Shown here: positions 59,316 through 64,000 of the stretch, one piece after another
How the letters are laid out: every line of letters begins with the position of its first letter
Position numbering within the stretch: position 1 is the first letter of the stretch
The notes under the pieces: model-generated
Seen by the model: the letters and a program-made list of their open reading frames with translations, nothing else
The model's database searches: none
Told to the model about the DNA's origin: nothing
Source: WRDS01 sp964492775
GTDB taxonomy: Bacteria; Actinomycetota; Coriobacteriia; Anaerosomatales; PHET01
Length of the DNA stretch: 64,000 nucleotides
Assembly: GCA_964492775.1 (NCBI GenBank)
Contig: CAZBLH010000001.1
Location: forward strand, 1-64,000
Direction of reading: 5' to 3'
Position numbers and translations under genes: made by a program

Positions 59316-60248
59316 GTGGCGTGGCGTGCGGTGCTGCCCGCCACGCTTGCCGTCGTGGGTGCGCTGTTGCTCGCACTCGCTCCCGCAGCGCTCTGGCTGA
59401 GATTCGTAGCGCTCGACACTGACGTGTGGGTGGAGCGCACGGCTCGGCTAGCGACCGATCCCGAGCTGCAGTCGTCGGTGGCGGATGCAGTGACCGACTC
59501 GGTGCTCGGCGCGCTCGATATCGAGTCGCGGGTGGACTCGGTGCTGCCCAGCATTCCCGGCCTCGACAAGCTGGGGCCTGCGCTCGCTGCAACGGTGGAG
59601 ACGGCGGTTCGCGACCTGACCCACTCGGTTGTGCGCTCGGAGGGTTTCGAATCGGTTTGGCGCGAGACGAATCGGCTGAGTCATGCCGCGTTCGTCGCGG
59701 GCCTGACCGGGCGGGACGGCTCTGTGATCTCGGCGGAACCCGGAACCGTGATGCTCGATTCCGGGCCGCTCGTGGAACGGCTCGGCGAGGTGCTGAACGA
59801 CCGGGGTCTCGGACTCGTCGCCGATCTGTCGCTCGAGCGATACAGCAGCCGCATCGTACTGCTGCGGTCCGAGTGGCTGGCCGCTGCAGGCACTCGGGTG
59901 GTTCGCGTGCAGAAGGCAGCCGTTGCCATCCCCGTCGTCGCAGTGATGTTCACCGCCGCGGCATTCTGGCTTGCGCGCAACAAGCTGCGCATCCTGCAGC
60001 TCGTCAGCGGAGTGACCGCTGCGGCGGCCTTTGCGAGCCAGAGAGCGTTCGTCTCGAGCGTGACCGCGGTCGCATCGCGCATCGAGGCGGCCACACTGAT
60101 TCCCGCTCGCGTCGTGCGCCAGGCCGCCGACCTGGTCTCGTTCGACCTGCTGCTGGCGTGGCGGATACTCACGGTTGCAGGCGTGGCTGGTATCGTTGTC
60201 GCATCTGTCGCGATCCTGATGCGTGGGAGCCGTACCGCCGATGTCTGA
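59316..60248 (+). CDS. Membrane protein of unknown function
   Basis: 310 aa from the GTG at 59316; AGAGGA (59303-59308) is 7 bp upstream. TM1 (LPATLAVVGALLLALAPAALWL), an extracytoplasmic helical region of ~160 residues (VWVERTARLATDPELQSSVADAVTDSVL), and further TMs near the C-terminus (VVAVMFTAAAFWLA, ILTVAGVAGIVVASVAIL). The pattern of a TM followed by repeated xxLxxDPxLQxxVAxxVT helices recalls actinobacterial integral proteins with an extracellular coiled region. Overlaps the histidine kinase gene by 8 bp. Confidence 0.75.
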   Translation: MAWRAVLPATLAVVGALLLALAPAALWLRFVALDTDVWVERTARLATDPELQSSVADAVTDSVLGALDIESRVDSVLPSIPGLDKLGPALAATVETAVRDLTHSVVRSEGFESVWRETNRLSHAAFVAGLTGRDGSVISAEPGTVMLDSGPLVERLGEVLNDRGLGLVADLSLERYSSRIVLLRSEWLAAAGTRVVRVQKAAVAIPVVAVMFTAAAFWLARNKLRILQLVSGVTAAAAFASQRAFVSSVTAVASRIEAATLIPARVVRQAADLVSFDLLLAWRILTVAGVAGIVVASVAILMRGSRTADV

Positions 60249-61617
60249 CATCATGAGCTACAGCGACGAGAGTCTCGCCGAGATAGGCGCGTCGCTGCCG
60301 GTGGTGCGCCGGCGCAACTGGCGCGACCTCGCGATCCTGCTCGGCGTGCTCGTGCTCGGCGTCATCGCGGTCGCGCAGATCATGAACGACCAGGTTCCGC
60401 CTGCCATTGGGGCGCTCGCGGTCCTCGCGCTCATCGCCCTCGCGCTGCTTAGCACCTACCTGCGCATGACGCTGCGCACAGATCACGTGCGCGCTACCCA
60501 GTCCGAGAACATGCTCGAGATCGCGAACGAGTCGCTCGGCTTCCTGCGCCAAGGGCTCGACGAGACGACGGCGGGCGCGGTCTGCCGTATCGTGCTCAAG
60601 CGTACCGAGGCGGCTGCCGTCGCCATCACGGACGCCGATACGGTCCTCGGCTTCGCCGGCGTGGGTGAGGAGCACCATCTCGTGGGCGGGCCGATCATCA
60701 CGCGCGCGACCCGCGAGTCGCTCGAGCACGATGCCCCGCGCATTCTGCACACGAAGGGCGACATCGGGTGTCCGGAACCCGCCTGCCAGCTACGTGCCGC
60801 GATCGTGGTGCCGCTGCGGATCCGCGAGCGGCCCGCCGGGACCCTGAAGTTCTACTACACCTCCGACCGGTACCTGAACGAGACGCAGCTCGCGCTCGCC
60901 GAGGGTTTGGCGCGCCTGCTCTCGACTCAGCTGGAGCTCTCCGAACTGGAACGGCAGACCGAGCTCGCCGTGCAGATGGAACTCAAGGCACTGCAGGCGC
61001 AGATCAACCCGCACTTCCTGTTCAACACCATCAACACCATCGCGGCGTTCATCCGCACCGATCCCACCGAGGCGCGCCGGCTCCTTCGGCAGTTCGGCAC
61101 GTTCTACCGCCGGACGCTCGAGCAGGCCGAGGACCTCGTGACCCTCGACCGCGAGCTGGAGTTCGTCGAGATGTACCTGGAGCTCGAGAAGGCGCGGTTC
61201 GGCGACCGTCTGAAGATGGTACTGGATGTCGAGGACCAGACGCGGCAGCTCCTGCTCCCCGCATTCATGATCCAGCCGCTCGTGGAGAACTCGGTCGGTC
61301 ACGGGATGCGCAGCGATGGCCAGCCGCTGACGGTGCGCGTCTCTGCGCATCTCCGGGATGACGCGCTCTGCATCGAGGTCGCCGACGACGGAGAAGGAAT
61401 CCCGCGCGAGCGGCTGCCGCAGGTCTTCAACATCGCGATGGGGAAGGGGCTCGGTATCGCGCTGAGGAACGTCCGCGATCGGCTCCGGGGCCACTCGGGT
61501 CCCGAGAGCAGCTTGGAGATCGAGAGCGAGCCCGGGCAGGGTACCGTGGTGCGCCTGACGGTCCGCCCCGTGCCACCAAGCTTCACCGGCGCCGCCGAGG
61601 CGCACACGGCCCACTAG
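60241..61617 (+). CDS. LytS-type sensor histidine kinase with GAF domain
   Basis: 458 aa from the ATG at 60241 (GGGAG about 8 bp upstream), overlapping the previous gene. Two N-terminal TMs (LAILLGVLVLGVIAVAQI and IGALAVLALIALALLSTYL), a GAF domain (~95-235), and a His_kinase domain with LKALQAQINPHFLFNTINTI (phospho-acceptor His). The HATPase has FMIQPLVENSVGHGM and DDGEGIP. LytS-type kinases usually pair with LytTR regulators; none is adjacent, so its partner lies elsewhere. Confidence 0.92.
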   Translation: MSDIMSYSDESLAEIGASLPVVRRRNWRDLAILLGVLVLGVIAVAQIMNDQVPPAIGALAVLALIALALLSTYLRMTLRTDHVRATQSENMLEIANESLGFLRQGLDETTAGAVCRIVLKRTEAAAVAITDADTVLGFAGVGEEHHLVGGPIITRATRESLEHDAPRILHTKGDIGCPEPACQLRAAIVVPLRIRERPAGTLKFYYTSDRYLNETQLALAEGLARLLSTQLELSELERQTELAVQMELKALQAQINPHFLFNTINTIAAFIRTDPTEARRLLRQFGTFYRRTLEQAEDLVTLDRELEFVEMYLELEKARFGDRLKMVLDVEDQTRQLLLPAFMIQPLVENSVGHGMRSDGQPLTVRVSAHLRDDALCIEVADDGEGIPRERLPQVFNIAMGKGLGIALRNVRDRLRGHSGPESSLEIESEPGQGTVVRLTVRPVPPSFTGAAEAHTAH

Positions 61618-61638
61618 CGCCGCGCGCTCCGCCGGGCG

Positions 61639-61667
61639 TTGCTCGGCGGGGGCGGGGTCGTTATACT
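61639..61667 (+). promoter_or_regulatory. Promoter of tRNA-Ser(GGA)
   Basis: TTGCTC (61639-61644), 17-bp spacer, TATACT (61662-61667), then CGCC. The same TTGCTC-N17-TATACTCGCC layout precedes tRNA-Ser(CGA). Confidence 0.75.
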
Positions 61668-61714
61668 CGCCCATGCGCTTCGCTCGGCGTTCGGCCGAGC
61701 CTGTGGGCGCATGC

Positions 61715-61807
61715 GGAGAGCTGCCTGAGCGGTTGAAAGGGCACGACTGGAAATCGTGTGTGCGCCTTGAAAGCGTACCTAGGGTTCGAATCCCTAGCTC
61801 TCCGCCA
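61715..61807 (+). tRNA. tRNA-Ser (anticodon GGA)
   Basis: Acceptor GGAGAGC pairs with GCTCTCC. Anticodon stem CACGA/TCGTG encloses CTGGAAA, anticodon GGA. Long variable arm, T-arm with GTTCGAATC, discriminator G and an encoded CCA. Decodes UCC/UCU. Confidence 0.96.
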
Positions 61808-61822
61808 GTTCGAATCGCCGAG

Positions 61823-61863
61823 AAGGCCGCTTGCCCCAGCCGGGGTGAGTGGCCTTCCTTCTT
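61823..61863 (+). terminator. Terminator after tRNA-Ser(GGA)
   Basis: AAGGCC (61823-61828) pairs with GGCCTT (61851-61856), with an inner CCCC/GGGG stem, followed by CCTTCTT. It lies about 15 bp after the tRNA and just before the convergent cell-wall protein gene. Confidence 0.7.
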
Positions 61864-61882
61864 GCGGGACGGGTTCGTGCGG

Positions 61883-63376
61883 CTAGCTGGCGCCGAGCGC
61901 GAGCGCGATCGCTTCGAGCACGATCGGCTTGAGTGCACCCTCGCCGCCGAGCACGTGCGGTTTGCCGAATGCCTTCGGGTCGGCGATCATCAGCTCGGCG
62001 ATACCGGGGTCGAGCTTTGACGACGGCGTGAGCATCAGGACCGCGCCGAGCCGGCCTGCCATCGCTCCGCCGGCGAGCGCGTCGGGGAAGTCCTCGCCGG
62101 TGGCGATGGCGGCGCCGGAGTATGAGAGGCCGTTGCTGCGGGAGTACGCAACGATCGCCCTGGCGGTCGCGTAGCGGTCGTAGCCTGCGAGGCGGGAGAC
62201 GGCGCCGCTCACGACAGCCGAAATGCTGGTCTCGACGGACTCCGACACCGCGCTGGTCGAGCCGAGCATCACGGCGTTGCGGGCGCCCGTTGCCGAGATA
62301 GTGCTTGCGACCTGCGGCGACATCCCATCAGGCTTCGTGAGCACGATCGGGCGCGCTTTGGCGTACGCGAGCGGCGAGGCCGCAAGCGCGTCGGGGAAGT
62401 TGGTGCCGGTGGTCACGAAGACGGCGGGGTCAGGCGTGCGGCCAGCCGCGCGCACTCGAGCGGCGGTCTCGGTGGCGATCAGTCGGGAGGTCTCATAGCG
62501 GTCGGGCCCACCGATGCGGGTGACTGCGAGACCGGGAATCTTGCCGAGCTGGTCGGCGACGCCGGCGCTCACGGCCGCCTCAGCGCCGACGATGATGGCC
62601 TCCTTCGCATCTAGTCGGCGGATCTCGTCGGTGACCTCAGGCGGCAGGGAGTCGGGCCGGGTCAGCAGCACCGGTCCGCCGACCGCTCCAGCCAGTGCCG
62701 ATGCGCCGAGCGCGTCAGGCCAGTTTGCGCCGGAGGCGACAACGACCGTCTGCGCGCCACCGTCTTTGAACGCGGTTTTCGATGCTGCGATGGCGGTGCC
62801 GTAGCGTGAGGAGCCGCCGACCTGATCGACGAGGCTCGCGATGTCGAGTGAGCCGTCGATGGTCTTCAGGCGGTAGGGCTTCCAGGTCTCGGCCTTGTTC
62901 CAGTAGGGGTAGGGCGTGATCCGCACGACGGTACCGTCACCGGTCGAGCCTGATGCACTGGAACTCATCTCGTAGCAGTAGTACTGCGTCCGGGTGCTAT
63001 CGACCCAGCCGCCGAAGATCACGGCGTGGTTGTCGTAGGAAACGAGCGCATCACCAGGGCGAAGCGACTCTTTCGAGATCAAGTACGCGTGGTTCTGGAG
63101 TGTCCTTGTGGTCGCGCCCGGCCTGGGCAGGTTCCAGCACATCGAGACGAAGCCGGAACAGTCGCGCCGCCAGCCAGCGGAAGGCGAGTTCACTATCGCG
63201 CCGGAAAGGTCGGCCCAGCCTCCCTGGTCGTACTTGATGGTCTGCGCGATCCACGTATTGGCACGCTGCATCACGAGATCGCGTGACATCGCCGAGGCTT
63301 GGGCGACGGGCCCGGCCAACATGGCAGCAGCGAGGCAGAGGGCTGTGAGTGCGCGAAGCCTGGTGCGGGAAGACAT
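61883..63376 (-). CDS. Secreted NlpC/P60-like protein with three cell-wall-binding repeats (CWB2)
   Basis: 497 aa from the ATG at 63376 with GGAG upstream. Signal peptide (ALTALCLAAAMLAGPVAQASA), then a ~165-residue cysteine-peptidase-like domain with WRRDCSGFVSMCW (nucleophile) and SYDNHAVIFGGW (His). The second half holds three ~95-residue CWB2 repeats (each with RxGGxxRYxTA-type start, FPDALA/WPDALGASALAG and a VLLTxP/ALVLTKPDG strand). CWB2 repeats attach proteins non-covalently to wall polymers. Probable surface hydrolase in cell-wall turnover. The frame continues to 63826 but that part crosses a tRNA. Confidence 0.92.
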   Translation of the reverse strand: MSSRTRLRALTALCLAAAMLAGPVAQASAMSRDLVMQRANTWIAQTIKYDQGGWADLSGAIVNSPSAGWRRDCSGFVSMCWNLPRPGATTRTLQNHAYLISKESLRPGDALVSYDNHAVIFGGWVDSTRTQYYCYEMSSSASGSTGDGTVVRITPYPYWNKAETWKPYRLKTIDGSLDIASLVDQVGGSSRYGTAIAASKTAFKDGGAQTVVVASGANWPDALGASALAGAVGGPVLLTRPDSLPPEVTDEIRRLDAKEAIIVGAEAAVSAGVADQLGKIPGLAVTRIGGPDRYETSRLIATETAARVRAAGRTPDPAVFVTTGTNFPDALAASPLAYAKARPIVLTKPDGMSPQVASTISATGARNAVMLGSTSAVSESVETSISAVVSGAVSRLAGYDRYATARAIVAYSRSNGLSYSGAAIATGEDFPDALAGGAMAGRLGAVLMLTPSSKLDPGIAELMIADPKAFGKPHVLGGEGALKPIVLEAIALALGAS

Positions 63377-63461
63377 TCGTTCTCCGGATGCCGGTTGTGT
63401 GTACTTGGGGCTATCGGCATGATGGCAAGCATACTTCAGCGGATGTTGATGTCGCAACTCA

Positions 63462-63490
63462 TTGCTCCTGCTCCCGACGCTCGGTATACT
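63462..63490 (+). promoter_or_regulatory. Promoter of tRNA-Ser(CGA)
   Basis: TTGCTC (63462-63467), 17-bp spacer, TATACT (63485-63490), then CGCC; matches the tRNA-Ser(GGA) promoter in both boxes and spacing. Confidence 0.75.
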
Positions 63491-63530
63491 CGCCTTCGCG
63501 CTCGGGCGATTTGCTCGCGCGGCGCCACTC

Positions 63531-63623
63531 GGAGGGGTGGCAGAGTGGTTGAATGCGGCGGTCTCGAAAACCGTTTGTCCGGTTACCCCGGGCACGAGGG
63601 TTCGAATCCCTCCCCCTCCGCCA
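63531..63623 (+). tRNA. tRNA-Ser (anticodon CGA)
   Basis: Acceptor GGAGGGG pairs with CCCCTCC. Anticodon loop CTCGAAA gives CGA. Long variable arm, T-arm with GTTCGAATC, discriminator G and an encoded CCA. Decodes UCG. Confidence 0.96.
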
Positions 63624-63635
63624 GTACGACATCGA

Positions 63636-63667
63636 AGAGACCTCGGCCAAGCCGGGGTCTCTTTGCG
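63636..63667 (+). terminator. Terminator after tRNA-Ser(CGA)
   Basis: AGAGACC (63636-63642) pairs with GGTCTCT (63656-63662), extended inside by CGGC/GCCG, followed by TTGCG. It is 12 bp after the tRNA. Confidence 0.75.
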
Positions 63668-63731
63668 TATGCTGGGAGCAGTGCGAGACGCATGAAGGCG
63701 AATGAGATCAGTGGAGATATTGGGGGGCGTC

Positions 63732-63929
63732 ATGGTTGCTCGCAGGCAGGCAGGGTCGATGCTGTGCCCCGGATGCAATGCGCGAGTCCGGGTGATTGAG
63801 TTTCCTATGGGAGTGCCCGGGGGCAAGGATCGGGAGCAAGCCTACTGTCCGGTCTGCGGCGCCCTCGTGGACGAGATGATCACGGACGGGTTCATCAGAG
63901 CCGAGTTGGTCGATCCAGAAGTAGAGTAG
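63732..63929 (+). CDS. Small zinc-ribbon protein of unknown function
   Basis: 65 aa from the ATG at 63732 (GGGGGG 4 bp upstream); an in-frame ATG at 63702 would add ten residues. Two CxxC knuckles, LCPGCNARVRV and YCPVCGALVDE, about 28 residues apart, make a zinc ribbon. The rest is acidic at the C-terminus. No domain partner; role cannot be assigned. The remaining 71 bases of the window hold no feature I can support. Confidence 0.6.
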   Translation: MVARRQAGSMLCPGCNARVRVIEFPMGVPGGKDREQAYCPVCGALVDEMITDGFIRAELVDPEVE

Positions 63930-64000
63930 GGCCGACTCTCGGCCGGCATTAACTTCCGGTAGCGTCGCATGGCGGGTCGTTCGCCTAGGCTGTCTGCCTG

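Noticed and set aside
63377..63826. N-terminal extension of the cell-wall-binding protein up to 63826
   Set aside because: It would run through the tRNA-Ser(CGA) gene on the opposite strand; the ATG at 63376 has a ribosome-binding site and opens directly into a signal peptide.
1..64000. CRISPR array, insertion sequence or integron
   Set aside because: No regularly spaced direct repeats with unique spacers, no transposase or integrase frame, and no terminal inverted repeats were seen on reading through the window.

Overview
The window is GC-rich, densely coded bacterial chromosome, about two-thirds G+C by eye, with many GTG starts and 4-base ATGA/GTGA overlaps. Several features point to a high-GC, probably anaerobic actinobacterium, most like Coriobacteriia/Anaerosomatales. 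These are an actinobacterial fhaA-fhaB-pstP-rodA/pbpA-pknB cluster, a cell-wall-binding-repeat-2 surface protein, a menA gene, an oxygen-sensitive double-cubane reductase pair, and trehalose synthesis by two routes. The taxonomic call is inference, because no rRNA or ribosomal marker is present.

Layout. 1-1.5 kb: 3' end of an Rhs/YD-repeat polymorphic toxin and a lipoprotein that may be its immunity partner. 1.6-6.1 kb: a YhaO/YhaN (SbcCD-like) pair and a phosphoribosyltransferase. 6.1-11.2 kb: tRNA-Arg, then a lantibiotic/bacitracin-type ABC exporter with its own OmpR-type two-component system, preceded by three direct repeats with an 11-bp period. 11.2-14.8 kb: OtsA-OtsB fusion and TreT. 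14.9-16.9 kb: EamA transporter, then a membrane protein and winged-helix regulator behind a promoter/operator. 16.9-25.7 kb (minus): Ser/Thr signalling and peptidoglycan operon, including a single-ORF SEDS-transpeptidase fusion. 25.8-34.2 kb: PadR regulator with a His/Cys-rich leader, an FtsX-type permease without ATPase, a GNAT/BioF2-type transferase, tRNA-Leu, a Ca2+/Na+ antiporter, an orphan NMT1-type binding lipoprotein, MenA and an FKBP isomerase.

34.3-41.3 kb: a Cys-rich small protein, a MutY-like glycosylase without Fe-S ligands, a hybrid histidine kinase with two response regulators, LarC/LarB, and PheA. 41.5-43.6 kb: double-cubane anaerobic reductase and its ATP-dependent activase. 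43.7-46.5 kb (minus): a compact TIM-barrel / PP-loop ATPase / PGM-like cassette of unknown pathway. 46.6-50.2 kb: diguanylate cyclase, SerRS and a PAS-only protein. 50.4-52.8 kb: a glucose-6-phosphate dehydrogenase fused to 6-phosphogluconate dehydrogenase. 52.8-64 kb: small membrane proteins, a LOG-like protein, five tRNAs, an amidohydrolase, TadA, a DUF2207 protein, a LytS-type kinase, an NlpC/P60-like cell-wall-binding protein and a zinc-ribbon protein.

Themes. Envelope growth under Ser/Thr phosphorylation is concentrated in one operon. Fusions recur (SEDS-PBP, OtsA-OtsB, Zwf-Gnd). All four serine isoacceptor tRNAs (GCT, TGA, GGA, CGA) and serS lie within about 16 kb, and three of these transcription units share a TATACTCG[C/G]C promoter core. 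I found no CRISPR array, insertion sequence, rRNA or clear prophage, and no gene-free stretch over 300 bp.
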